NCBI GenBank assembly: GCA_027605045.1
Contig: JAQFWX010000025.1
Span: 1 to 64,000, forward strand
Length of the DNA: 64,000 bases
DNA from: Phallus indusiatus
Taxonomy: Eukaryota; Basidiomycota; Agaricomycetes; Phallales; Phallaceae
Direction of reading: 5' to 3'
In this document: positions 36,935 through 51,822 of the stretch, piece by piece
How positions within the stretch are numbered: position 1 is the first letter of the stretch
Layout: each line of letters begins with the position of its first letter
Made by a program: the position numbers and the translations under genes
Notes under the pieces: generated by a model
Seen by the model: the letters and a program-made list of their open reading frames with translations, nothing else
Told to the model about the DNA's origin: nothing
Database searches by the model: none

Positions 36935-38724
36935 ATGACATCTGTCAATGTCACCCTCCCATCCACATTACTACCTCACTTACCTACAAAGTTCAATGAT
37001 ACACTGGGTGCTTTGCTTATCGGCTTGATAATATCAACCACGTATGTGATTTTTTGTAATATTAGTGGATTTAGCTTGAAAACATAAATTTATGTAGACT
37101 CTTTGGTCTGACAACCCTTCAAACATATCTTTACTTCCGTAAGTCTCGAATATCATCATTTGAAAACTGTGCTTGAAATTATTTCTAGTCAATTATATTA
37201 AAGACAGACTATCTTTGAAATTCCTTGTGAGTCACTTCCCAAACTATTTAAACATCTATTTGCACGTCCTCCCCCCCCCCCAACTCAATACCCGCGATAT
37301 TATTATCGCCTGTATCCATTTTTGAGTATTAACGGATTAAAATTCTGTTGGTCAGGTCGTTTCTTTGTGGTGAGTTCTGATTTTTGATTTGAGAAAGTGA
37401 GTAACCCCTGCTAATCGAACAGGATCTTGGATTTTATGCACACCATTCTGGTCGCACACGCCTCATATCACTACCTAGTAGTTAATTTTGCCAATCCATT
37501 AGGTCTGATCCATGGAGAATGGTACGTTATATTTCCTTGAAATTTACCGCGGTCGTCTAATATGCTATTAGGAGTTTAATTGTGAGTTCTTTGACCATGC
37601 GTTCAACAATCACGGAATTAATAAAACCATGTCAGGTTGAGGTTGCGGTGACGGTAAGTATCATTGATTACATGTTGAAAGGTTTTTTCCGAGGATTAAT
37701 GCATCCGCAGACAACTGTTACTCTGATTGTTCAAAGGTTTGTAGGGCGAGATGAGTTTGTCGTTCGAGTGCTGAATAATTCGTGTCAAGCTTCTTCGCGT
37801 ACCGAGTTTACAAATGTACGTTTATATTATAGTGCACCTTACGGGGCTGTACTGATTTGTTTAGTGAGTGAGGGTAACTGGTGGCTCGCCATTCTTATCG
37901 TTGAGTTTTTCTTGAATTAATCTCATGATGTCAACACTAACGGTAAATATATATAGGTGGGTTTGGCGCTTGGACATTCTGGTACATTCATATCTTATCG
38001 ATTATATCCGAAAGAAATGAGCTCAAAACCTGTACAGGTTTGGGGATCGCATCGACAGTTCGTCTGTAAGTGGATTACCCCCTCATCGTGCCCCTATGCC
38101 TGTGCCTCACTTCATTTTTTTGCAAGTTTCCAAATCGGAGTATTCAGCAATATCCCTCATATATCGGTATATCACTTCTCCTCGCATATAACGCGTGATA
38201 TCACTGAAACCTGTTGTTGCATAAGGATATTCTGTCATCGACTTTGATAGTCATGGCAGTCAACGATGTATTAATAACATTTTCGCTGTGTTATTATTTG
38301 CGCAAAACACAAAAGAGTATGCAACAGTTAGTATATCGAATTCTCCTTCCTCCTGGTTTTAGAGCTCATTCTTTGTTTAGACGACACGATGCTATTCGCC
38401 TTCTTATAGTCTATAGCATAGAGACAGGGTTATTGACCAGGTTTGCGTGAAAGTCTTGTGATAGTAAAACATGCAAGCTAATCTGATGGTAGCGTTGTTG
38501 TGATTGCAGATGCTATTTTTGCGTTAACCATGCCTGGTAATTGGGTCTTTATCGGTAGGCAGCGGATTGTCAAGTCATTTTCCACGGAGAAATTTAATAA
38601 ATAATGTATCAGGGGTTGAATTATGCTTAGCAAAATGTGAGCTCTCGATGTGGTATACATGATCTATGTTCCAGAAAATTAATAACACTCCACAGTGTAC
38701 ACAAACTCGTTTTTAACGATGTAA
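36935..38724 (+). CDS. Multi-pass membrane protein, DUF6534-type
   Basis: Member of the expanded Agaricomycete family of seven-helix DUF6534 proteins; function unknown. Exon 1 MTSVNVTLPSTLLPHLPTK is followed by FNDTLGALLIGLIISTTLFG, LTTLQTYLYF, SLKFLVVSLWILDFMHTILV, YHYLVVNFANPLGLIHGEW, FFAYRVYK, WWLAILIVGLALG, VNDVLITFSLCYYLRK and SIETGLLTR, then FALTMPGNWVFIG, which are the conserved blocks in order. About twelve introns for some 300 residues. The 3' end is uncertain: frames break near 38455 and 38640. The best end joins LSKM to YTNSF with stop at 38722-38724; a simpler reading stops at 38604. An 11-base C run (37271-37281) lies in an intron. Confidence 0.7.
37271..37281 (+). repeat. Poly-C run in an intron
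   Basis: Eleven consecutive C in an intron of about 130 nt, the longest intron of the DUF6534-type gene. Long C runs are rare in the rest of the window. Confidence 0.8.
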
Positions 38725-39501
38725 ATGGTCTCTTGGTTTCATGAGCTTACGAACTAACATCCGCTGACAGCCTTAATTCCCGCCAAACTCTTCGAAGAAA
38801 ATTTGGTAGAAGAAGTGCAAATGAGGGGAGTAAACCGGCGCAACTGGAGGACCAGGGGTTGGTGACAATCTCTTGGGAAGAGCATCAAAATCCCTCTCGG
38901 GACATTCACCTTTTAGAGATAGTAAGTTGCCTTTTACCTCCAAAAAAAAAGCTCCATTGAAGTTGCTTTTAGAAAAAGACCAATGTATAACAATAGGACT
39001 GAATAATACAATGATAACCTGTAATCTACTACCAGTTTGCGTAGGGTTGACTAGCTATTTCGTCAAAGAATTTATGTCAACATCTTGCAGTTGATTTAAA
39101 AAAATGATATATATACTATAATATAATAATCAGTGATCTCCCCTGACCTGCCCTCAGCTGGCACATTTAATTTTAACCCTCAAATCATGTCAACAAGTCT
39201 ACCGATATGCGCAAAATATTTTCTGCAAGTTACGGTACAGACGCGGAAAAGGACCGTTCCGGATACAATCTTGGGCCGAGCCGCACTCCGCCCATTTTGA
39301 AACTCAGAATGCGATGCTGCGACTCGGAAGTGGCACGATGTTTCAGATGTCTCGAAAGTTGGGGGATACCCATCTATTTTACTAGAGCCTAGAGCCTAGT
39401 CGCAGACGTTATTTATATAACAGAAAAGAATTATAATGTAGGAAGCTGTAGTGATACAGGACAAATACAAGAGATAACGAAAATAAGGCTGAGAAAATGG
39501 C
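38725..39501. other. Convergent intergenic region
   Basis: 3' flanks of the DUF6534-type gene and of histone H4. A short direct repeat AGAGCCT AGAGCCT lies near 39384-39398. Nothing coding is supported. Confidence 0.5.
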
Positions 39502-41898
<2,397 letters not shown>

Positions 41899-44800
41899 TT
41901 ATTGGGGTGAAGGTGGCATACGCGACCTGTAATCCTCTCGTTCGCGATCCCGATCATGATAGTCGTCTTTGGGACTAAGGGGTCCCTTCCCTTGTCGAGA
42001 ATTAGGAGAATATTCCGAACGGCTCCCGTCTGGCGAATTGTTATATGGGTTCATCAGGCCCCGCATTCCAGATGGCATGTTAGGCGAATCAGGTCCGTAT
42101 CTCTCGCGGTCCCGCTCCTTCTCGCCTCTATCCTTCTCTGAAGGTGACCGCGAATCATCATAAGATGATCGCGAAAGGGAATGAGAATGCACCGGTCCAG
42201 TAGGCGATCCACGTTGCTGGGATATCGATGGCTGTTGTTGATTGAATGTCTGTATGGAAGGTACCTTCAAAGATGATGATGAATGCGGGTGTCCGCCTTC
42301 CTCGTCGTGTACAGACCCTCTTGTTCCACCAGCACGCGGTGATCTCGCTACAGGAGGCGGAGATACATTTCCATGAGACATTGAATCGTTCACTTCGTTG
42401 CCTTCCAGCTCGCGTTCGCGTTCGAAATCTGCGCCGCCCATAGCGGAACTTCCGTCTGGCTCTTGATCATCAGGGGGCTGGTCCATAGGCGATGACGACT
42501 TTGATGTATGAGCATGTGGGCGAACATGAGACGTGGACGCGGTTGGCTGCGGCGGTTTATCGTCAATATTAATGGCAGCTGTAACAGCCGCATGTCTGCC
42601 GCCTAGAGGACTAAGACGGGACAAACGTGATTGAGAAAAGAGAGAACGATGCGAAGGGGAAAGCTCAATGCCCGAACTCACCCGCCTTCGATGAACGTCT
42701 GTCTGACGTAGTCTTGAAGAAGACTAGCGTTATCTAGTTCTTGCAATAAGTGTTTAATCGTGTTCTGACCCAATCCGAAATAATCCGGGCCAGAAACAGA
42801 ATTAGAGTGTTGCCTGTTTAGTTGGTTTTAAATGTATTCATAGTCTGCTTTGCAAAAGATGTAGAATCGCTTCAAACGTACCGATTGCGTATCTTGTTTG
42901 CAGCTTTAACAATCACACTCCACGCGCCAGTCGCTGTTCCAGCAATGATAGGATGTTCTACATCGTCGCTCGCAACAATCTTAAACCTGTTCAAATATTC
43001 ATGAACACGAAATGCGAAACATTGATAGATCGCTGACCTTGGTCCATTTCCGCCGTCTACGTCTGCACCATGAAGAATGGTACATGTGTATTGGGCCTCT
43101 GTTTCCGGGTTGTGCATTGAAAAGTACCGCCTGACGTGATGGTGAGATATCAACTCAAGTTCAAGTTAATGAAGAGAACGCGGGTACCTAGTCACTTCGT
43201 AACCAACCGGGAAGATATACCTTTCAGTATGAAAGTGCTTTTCCAGACAAACTTTCCCTAGATTGCGAACTGTCATTATGCCCACATTCAACGGAAGCTG
43301 AGGTCTTCCACCAGATATTCTATTAGACAATAATAAGCATATGTTTCATTACGTTTCTAGACTTAGTGGTTAACCTTGGAACGGTTGGGATGCTATAGCT
43401 CTTGCTTTGAACCGTATGCGCTTTCAAACGTTTCGGTTTGGTGCTGCGGGGTCTGGGAAGAGCTAGAGGGGGAGGTGGGGGAGCGTGCGCATTAGATCTG
43501 CTGGAATTACGAGCATCAGCGACCGACGATAAACTGGATGATCTTAAGAGAAAACTGAGATGGATTAAGATATATTTACGCACCGATTTCTCGGCGGGGG
43601 ACCGGTCGGAGGCAAAGCAGGAGGAGCGGGACTGTATGACCTGGAAGGTGAGCTATCGCGTCTGATAATATTCACCGGCATGGACGGTGGAGGAACAGGA
43701 GGCGATGCGGACCGTTCTTTAACAGGTCCTTGTCGACGGGAGGACCCAGGCATGGGTGGCTCTAAGCCATCATGGTGATTACGTCGGTCCACTGAATGTG
43801 CCACTTCCTCGTCAGATAAGCCCTTCTCGGCATCGCGCGCGGATTTGCTTTGCCTTGATCTACGCTTTCTGACAGGGGCTTCTGCAGCGCTGACGGCCGA
43901 AACGGAACCAGCTCGACCTTTGCGAGATCTACCGCCTCTAGCACCGCTCCCACGCGGTGCTTGTTCTTGGACAGGAGGAGATGGAGAGCCATTTGCGAAA
44001 GCCGCGGACTGTGATGATGTAGATGAAACAGGTTTGGACAGGGAGCCAGATGATTGCTGTAGCTGCTGTTGATGATATTGGCCTAATCTGACCCTTTTGC
44101 TAGCGACCTCCTCATCCACGTCTAGTGGGCGCTTGTGAGAAGAGTATTCGGAGAGCGGACTGCAAGAAGCAAGAAATTTAATATGAAATAAATAAATGAA
44201 TGAATGAATAGATGCATCATCAAAAAAAAAAAAAGGAAATCCCGACCTTGCTGAAGGTGGAGTTCTTGAACGAGGGCCAGAATGGGCGTACGACGGATAA
44301 TATGGGTCATGAATTAGATGTGACTGCGACGAAGCCTGAGGAGGATGATGAGGATGATGACGGCTGGGCTGTGTCGAAGCAGCGTTATTATTACTACCAC
44401 CATCATTGCTGTTAGCGTGTGCTTGAAATTGTGAAATAGAAGTGGCCGAAGCGGACGACTGGTGACGATGGTATGGCGTTGGTGTCGATTCTGGGGAATA
44501 CACCGGATGGGCCTGCGTGGAATTCACCGGTCCGGCCGGTGGAGGATAGGAATAGCGGTCTCTGTCAGGTACGGCATAGGGCCTGCTCCCATTTTCCACG
44601 CCATTGATGGTGCTCGCAGTAAAGTCTCGCCGATCATAATTTACGGACGGCCTATGCGGTGGCGGAAGGTCGTCGTCGGAATCTTCGTCCAAAAACCGCT
44701 GCAGGGCGGCCTCTCGAGAACCACGGATGGGTGGTGGAGCACTTCTGGACGAATATACATCTGACACACCCCGAGAAGACGTTGCCAGCGAAGTGCTGGC

Positions 44801-45119
44801 AGCTGGAGTTGATGATGGTGACGATTGTGAGACATTCATGTCGTGAATACGGTCGAGGAGCATACTATCGATTACGGCGTTGGGAAACGTAGCTAAAAAT
44901 GCATGACAAAACGCACTCTCGTTCTCGTACCAATCGACGATTTTGCTCTCCAGCCCGTTGTAAATCCACATACATTGCGTTGAATTTTTGCTCCATTTCG
45001 ATATAGAGACGTTTGAGCCGCTTGTAGCGGTCGTAGACAGGGTCTTGGTCATGCTGGACCGAGGCGGATGGCAATGACGGTGGTGGTGGCATCGAACGAC
45101 TTGTATAATGGTTGTCCAT
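41899..45119 (-). CDS. FYRN/FYRC domain protein, TBRG1-like
   Basis: Nuclear protein with an N-terminal coiled coil and paired FY-rich domains. Exon 1 holds DPVYDRYKRLKRLYIEMEQK and a helix of TBRG1/INO80F type; a 53-nt intron then joins RLVRERDMLLDRIHDMN. A long disordered region rich in Ser, Pro and His follows, with an AT-hook-like basic patch (RGGRSRKGRAG; RKRRSRQSKS). The FYR module reads PQLPLNVGIMTVRNLGKV, FHTERYIFPVGYEVTRRYFS, TCTILHGADVDGGNGPRFKI and HPIIAGTATGAWSVIVKAAN, followed by a helical block (GLGQNTIKHLLQELD) and a Ser/Arg/Asp-rich tail ending MPPSPQ. One base is lost near 42682 (C run). FYR domains usually sit in chromatin regulators. About eight introns. Confidence 0.85.
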
Positions 45120-48100
45120 GCCAGCGAAGGTAGAGGCAGGAAAGAAAGAGCGAGAATGCGAAGAGACGCGGTTGACCTAGAGGGGTATACGCCGCTTACT
45201 GCGCCGGACCCCTGGATGATGGACCCAAAGACGTTCGATTATTGTTCCCATTGGCTATTGTCGATAGAGTTCAAGGGCGTCGGAATCGTGCCTGGCAGCA
45301 ACGATGGGAGTTTTTTTTTTCATAAAAAAACACTGACCATTCTTTGTTTGTTATACTTGGCGAAGTATCTTCGTTGATAGAACTCTGCGGGCTATTACAA
45401 TTAGTCGCACCATAGATAACCATGGCCCAGGGGCACGGCTCGCATGGCCTGGACTGGCTGGAGCCTATTTAGGATAGACCGCAATAAACACGTTGCATCT
45501 TATGTCACGCGCGGGGCGCAAATTAGAGATTTACCCACATTTGTCTCTTTGACCCATTACATCCTGCGTTTTCCAATGTTACCGGCAGATACCGCCAAAA
45601 CCCATCAGTGTTTTTCAGTTCAAGTTGTATGTAATGGCTATGCCGGCACTTAGTTGTACGTGCAAATTCCAATCAATTGCCAACCTGGCGCGCTTTTGAA
45701 CCTATGCAGCGGCGATGCATGATCGATTCAATTCCATTTAGTTAATTCCCTACCCCTATACTATCGATTGTCTTATATGAAGGCCTTTTGAAAATAGGGA
45801 TTATTATTGAATAGCCCAAGTGAAGCCTAATCGATTCACTACTTTAGTGGCTACTTTGTTTCAGGAGGCGCGTTCGCTCGTTCTCTTCCGATTTCCGGAT
45901 ACTCCACAAACCTGCATTCCTTTGTCGCAATTTATGAGGCCGTCCAGACTTAAAATAATATAGACAGCCCAACTTCGGACCTGAATGGTAGGCATGTTCC
46001 TTCTTCCGTCACCCTTTTTGTGTCCAGCTAGACTTCTCGTCACTTTGATCTACGCCACACAGCGTTCTTTCCTTTCCGGCTTCAGAATTTTCAGCCTGGA
46101 AGAACCTATATTGAATCTTGAATTTTGGTATCATACGATAAGAACAAGACTGCGTATTCGCCTCATCTTATAAGCAGAAACCAACTGCCCAAGTATAAAT
46201 GCGACCCACGGAGAGATGAAACCCCCACAAAAAAAACTGCAGAAAGAAAATCTTTTTTTACAATACGTATAGCACTTGTATGTGTAGGGGTTGAGAGGTC
46301 CCTGCCCTCGGTTCCTTAAAACCGCCTCTCCCACATGTTCCTATCTTGCCGAGAGACCGCATCTTCGACTCAACCTCGGAACAGCCGAAAATATGATTCA
46401 CCCTGTGAGCTGTTCACACGCAAACAATGTATCGGATGTTTGAGGATCCTCAAGGGCTCGTTCACAAAGCTCATGTGATCGAGTTTTTGTCGCCTAGCTA
46501 TTCTCGATCTTCTTCCCCACACGCACCGAAATTTACAAATATGTCAGCACAGGTCAGTACCCAAAAAAAAAATTACTCCAAATGATTCAACCTCTTGAAG
46601 CAAGTGCCAAGAGCGTTCAATTCCATTGACTACACCCTCCCTGACCAATTTATACCACCAGGCGAAAATATAAATTGCTGCGGGTAATTAAAGACAACAG
46701 CTTGATCAACAGATTCTATAATTACCTAAGTTTTTGATAAACGTGTATCTCCGACCCGACGTATACTTATGACGTCAATTTCCTTTCTTGGCTCCTCACT
46801 TACTTTCAAGCTGAACAAAAAAGCTCGTCCCGTAGCTCCGAATATTCGACCTAGCCTTATAAACTAGAACGAACTCAAGAATACTGGGTAATATTTGAAG
46901 ATCCATTCTTAGAATAATCGACCAAATCTTATTACCTCATGCTACACTAACCCCTGATCATAGGTACGGCTAAATATGGGGTTTCCATATTTGGTTTGAA
47001 TAGTTTTCATCGTATATCTATTCGCAAAAAAAACTATGTCGTCGGTATGTCGACGGACCTGGGAAGTGCCACATTGAATCTAGAAACTGTTGTGTAACAT
47101 CAGTTAGCTCGGCGTCGACCTGCTCGGACTTGGACGAAGCGCTCTTTCCACATTTTTGTTCCATTGTCTTGCGGAAAGATTGGATAACCAATGTGTATAC
47201 TCCAAGTACCGATACCGACCCCCGATTGTTTTGATTGGGCCACCGCAGCTCTAGACCGGCAGTCATGGGAGCCTTCATCGCAGGGTCGGACCAGTTAGTT
47301 TATTGATGACTGACTAATGATTACTGATTGATCATGTTTACTATCATGCTTAGGTTGGAGCAAATTATAATGGAGCTTTTGAAAGATTCGCACACTAGTG
47401 GCCTTTGTTGCTATGCTGTTACCCTCCTTGACTGACAGTTGTCAATGTTCCACACAGCTACTGCTTCCATTAGTGTAATTCTATCCGAGAGAACGCATGA
47501 TTGTCGGGCGGTATCTTTACCTTTCAAGAAGTACCTCATCATCATTTTTTTAATTATGCACAAACCCAACTCACCTCTACGGCATGTGCTTTTACGCGCT
47601 AGCATGATGTCCGTGAGCGCTGAAACGCATTGACTCCTATAACTCTAATAAGTGCCTGACAACTTAATTGTTCTTCAAATATTATAACCAAAATGTTTTG
47701 AATAATGGTGATCCACATTCGGGCTAACAATTTGCCTCTAGATCTGGTCAACTGGCACCCAATCGTCCTAATACCTCTGATTTTTTACCATTCCGATCAT
47801 GACCTCCGAATGATCTAAACACCTATGGATGAAGTTTACACCGGCTGGATGAATGTCCGTATCCTTTAAGTTGTGAGTCGTTTGATGGACATCGCCACAC
47901 CACATGTACATCACACGATGGCGTCTTCAGGCAGTAAACGCAATGCCCATGCCGTACCTTGTCTGGTAGCGTATTCCCTGGGGTATGAAAAGTTTGGTAA
48001 AGCTTGGCATAACTGTTACTTTCATGAAATCGGTTCGCGGCTAGGACTCGAAAGAATTTTGCTTCTCAGATAATTGTAAAATCAATCCTCCATCCGTCAC

Positions 48101-49173
48101 GGTTCTCTTATCGCTTCTCTGAAATTATCTGTATTGATACTTGCCACGAATGGATTGGTTTTACTCACGTTATTTTATAACTTGACCCCGCCATTTTTGA
48201 TAACCAGTTGTTAGACCTATAAAATCAGGCGTATGACTCTCTTCAATTAAGGGCAATTGATTACCTGACAATCATTTGTAGTAGTATAACGCAGGGTTGT
48301 CATGCTACTTAGGTTCCGGCTCCTCAGGTTGAATGAACTTAATCTCCTAATTCATTAAAATTTGACGCGAGGCTTTGCAAATGATTGTCAAAACGTATCA
48401 GATACGTCAGGGTAAAACAAAGTTTTTAAAAGTGTTCTTGAAAGGGCTCAGCTCAGGGGTTAATTTGCCGGAGAAGACTTACCCGTGCAACTCGTAAGAA
48501 GTTGGATTCTTGAATTGTCATGTACATAGTCCTAACATTTCACTGATTAATTATGAAATGTTAATTCACTGGAAAGCCCGAGGCGAGAAAGGAACTCAAC
48601 ATGACATTTCGGCCCAAATTCATAGCTTCCAATCCATTCCCATGAGATTATAACATAATTTGATTAGGAATCCATTTTCCCCGAACCCTCCGCTCGATTA
48701 TCCAGAGGAACCAGCTGAGAAGCAGCCGCAAGTTGGATCAATTGCGAAATGTCACTGCGGCGAAGAAGCTAGTCATAATATGAACTCGAGAATTTCCTTG
48801 CAGCGCCGAAGGCGTCCCATAGGAGCTCTTGTTTTTTATTCAAAACCTGGATATCATTTTCTAAGGTTCTCGACGATCCCATGATCCATCTCGATAATAA
48901 TTAATTATGAGTTCCCACCTAAAAAGGGGAAGTTTAATTTTATGAGAAAATTGACCTCAGAAACTTACGATCATTTCCATTTGAACTCTCAACGATATAG
49001 GATTGCAAAGTCAACTGACAGCTCCCGGCGAGTTCCAGCAATACGCGGTTCGCGTGAATGTGGCGCTTAAACTCGTACCGATCATACTTACGTAATGAGG
49101 GTGACATATTCTGTCACAGATCCGTCCATCTCAGTTCTCTCGACACCGACTACACCTTTCTACACCCGAAGGG
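45120..49173. other. 4-kb gene-poor region
   Basis: The longest stretch without a supported gene, between divergent FYR-protein and SCOC-like genes. Small open frames (46426-46590 plus; 47018-47278 minus, 86 codons from ATG; 48660-48884 plus) have no recognisable domain. A perfect palindrome TGAGGATCCTCA lies at about 46440-46451 and a T11 run near 45310. I see no element ends or tRNA. Confidence 0.45.
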
Positions 49174-49557
49174 ATGTCGTTCACACCATTTGAAGATACC
49201 ACAGCCTGGGGTGCCACCTCAGCTCCGGAAGGAGAGGTTGACATTGTTTCTGTTGCTATGAAAAAGACCGTACTCTCAGGTATTCGCTTTGTAATCTATT
49301 TGGAGATGATCAGATTATTGACTTAACGTTCTCACTTCAAACCGGACTACAGAGAGATTCAAGCTGCCCAAGAGGACTTACGAGGTTCTATTCAATTCTT
49401 TAATACTCAAATTGTTGGATTTCATGATTTTATCGATTTAGCTCTGCTTACACGAGTGAAAGAGGTTCAAGGAGAAGTAGACAAACTCACATCAGGCAAC
49501 CAGACACTACAACTGTATATTGATAATTTGACGAAACAACTCGCTCGACAACAGTGA
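49174..49557 (+). CDS. Short coiled-coil protein, SCOC/SLO1-like
   Basis: Two exons give about 103 residues: MSFTPFEDTTAWGATSAPEG in exon 1, then IQAAQEDLRGSIQFFNTQIV and a C-terminal coiled coil LLTRVKEVQGEVDKLTSGNQ, TLQLYIDNLTKQLARQQ. The last part follows the SCOC/Slo1 pattern (RVxxVxxE...ENQxLxxYIxNL), a small Golgi/endosome protein that binds Arl1 in other eukaryotes. The intron (about 73 nt) is canonical and removal keeps frame. Assignment rests on the short C-terminal block. Confidence 0.65.
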
Positions 49558-49964
49558 TGATATTCAGCATACGCAACCACTATGTCCAATCAAATCGGAA
49601 CATAGAATATGGAAGTAACAAAACTAAAATTGAATCCTCTATATCACCTGCTTGCAAACTATCAAACAAGTACAGAATATTTAAATAAGGCGTCTTTCCA
49701 AAACGGCATACTATAAAGGGAAGTTCGGAGGGGAAGAGAAAAAACGGAAAGATTTATAAGGGAAAAAAGATGCAAGCAAGGTTACAAAAATAACGAAAGG
49801 AAAAGAAACCTTGATTGGAAATAAAGGGTATTGTTCTTTGTATCCTGACGGATCGCATGGCTAATTTTTTTTTGCGATCAGGAATGGTACTGTGTTTGCC
49901 ATTGATTAGAAAACATAACACTATTATTTTGGTGTGAAAGGATACTCACAAGTAAATCGTCCAG
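49558..49964. other. Convergent intergenic region
   Basis: 407 bp of A-rich 3' flank between the SCOC-like gene and the SH3 membrane-protein gene. No feature is supported. Confidence 0.5.
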
Positions 49965-51822
49965 CTAAAGATCTAAACAATTCAGTGGCACAAGTCCACG
50001 TTCATTATCTTTCTCTCTTTGAACGAATGCCCACCCGTCTTCGTACACGCTCACAACATTAACTTCTTCCCCTTTTCAAGGTGAACTTCGTCACTCCTGG
50101 CTTGTGAGGCGCGGAAATCGTGTTTCACCGATACCCGGTGAAGATACGACGCGGTATCTGGGGAAGCAAATGTTGGAGAAATCGGAGAATCAGGAAAACT
50201 AAATGTAATGCTAGGTGCCAAAAGTTCCTTCCGATGGCCAAGATCCGATGGGCTCCCAATTGCAATTCCAGATTTCACGGAAGCTGGGGTAGAAGGCGGC
50301 ATGGGGAAGTTGGCTTGAGTCGGTCCGTGTCCGGGAGCATACTGTTCGGATGTCGTCCGACCATTATTGGAGTTGCCGATAGGCTCCACAGTCCGATTAG
50401 CATCGTCAAAAGGATCTTGACAGGAACCAGCGGAGATCAAGCTTAGACGAATAGGAAGTGTAGACGGAACTTGAGGTAGATGCAAGGAGTCTTGAGCATT
50501 CCCTGGGACATCCGAAAATGGATTTTCGGGAACCTCGGGACTTGCGGAATGAGGTCGTCTAACATCTGGTGGGAGTGCACAGGTTGAGGTAGGACTGGAA
50601 GCGCGTTCTGTGAAGCATCAAAAGCAAAGGGATCCTCGTTCGATGTCCTCGCCCACGACGTCAGACGTTCTATGGGAGTGCCCCAGCTGCTCCGTATGCT
50701 GCTCCGCTCTACCATATCAGGTTCTTGACCATCAACGAAACCGGAAATCCATGTTACGCGTCGTTCGGCCTGTTTTCGTTGATGACGGCGGCGTAAGAAA
50801 AAGAGGATACAAGCAATGAGTGCTAGCGCGACCAATGAGACGACTATTCCTGCAGCAACTCCACCGACATTAGATTTGCTACCAGTGGCACCACTACTGG
50901 TTGGGTTGTTCGTCGCAATAGGTGAGTTCGCTGATACGGTAGCGCCATTTAATGAAGGGTCCCCGCCATTACTCACAGTATTGAAGGCATTACCGGGACC
51001 GTTGGGCAAGTTCCCTGAGCCTGTGGAGGGTTGCGATTGTCCGGCTTTCGATGGAATGTTATTGCCGCCGCCGGCGTTCCCGCCTTGAAGGGTTGTATCC
51101 CCGGATCCGTTCGAACCTGAGATCTCGCCTCGCGGAGGAGCTCCCGAGGCAGGAGTCGATTCAGAGTTGATGGCTCCGCCGTTACTGTTATTGGAGACAC
51201 TGGTCGAGGAGGATGGTGAAGAGGCCGCACCACTTATCGTACCAGAGGAAGATGAGGATGTATTTCCCCCGGGGAAAGGCTCGTTCGATGACGGCTGAGA
51301 CTGAGTTCCGCTTCCTTGGGAGCCAGCTTGGGATCCCGAGCTTCCTGTTGAGTCTGTTGTACCGCTTTGCGACGGGGTGCTATTTCCATTAGCGGTGTTG
51401 GACTGTCCACCGCTGTTGCCGTTACCATTACTACTCCCTTGACCGTTACCATTACTATTCCCTTCGTTTCCATTCCCATTATTGCCATTACTACCATTAT
51501 CACTCGATTGATTCCCGCCATTACTACTTCCTCCATTCCCGCCTTGCTCGGAGGTTCCTCCACTTGGAGGAGACGAGGAAGGGGAAGAAGAGGGAGGAGG
51601 GGAAGAGGGGGAAGAAGAGGGAACCGGGGATGGATTTGAAGAAGACTTTGGTGGTGGATTTTGTTTTGGAGATTGATTCGTCGCTGAGTTTGAAGAGGAT
51701 CCGATTTGAACAACAGGATTCAAAAGATTGCCTACAGACGAAGGTAAGGACACCGGAAGGCCGACTTTGAGCAACTGAGGTTTCGGAACCCGTTTATGAA
51801 GATGAGTTGAATGAGGGGACAT
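49965..51822 (-). CDS. Single-pass membrane protein with C-terminal SH3 domain, Fus1-like
   Basis: The ectodomain (about 270 residues) is made mostly of Ser, Asn, Gly, Pro and Thr, with NGN/NGG repeats, and is likely heavily O-glycosylated. One membrane span follows, VGGVAAGIVVSLVALALIAC, then a basic stop-transfer RRRHQRK and a cytosolic tail with WISGFVDGQEPDMVERSS and EDPFAFDASQNALPVLPQP. After two bridged single-base breaks (near 50572 and in the C run 50069-50072) the tail ends in an SH3 domain: RVSVKHDFRASQARSDEVHL, VNVVSVYEDGWAFVQRE, ERGLVPLNCLDL. The ectodomain, span and SH3 layout matches yeast Fus1-type proteins. No clear N-terminal signal peptide, so the span may act as anchor. The start is the first ATG of the frame; no intron is needed in the long exon. 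Confidence 0.78.

Noticed and set aside
47018..47278. 86-codon minus-strand frame starting with ATG
   Set aside because: No family resemblance, no supporting introns or promoter; kept only as a note in the gene-poor region.
48660..48884. Frame with CHCGEE, recalling a GRF-type zinc finger
   Set aside because: Only the first CxCG is there; the later GRxFYxC and final Cys are missing, so it is not a GRF finger.
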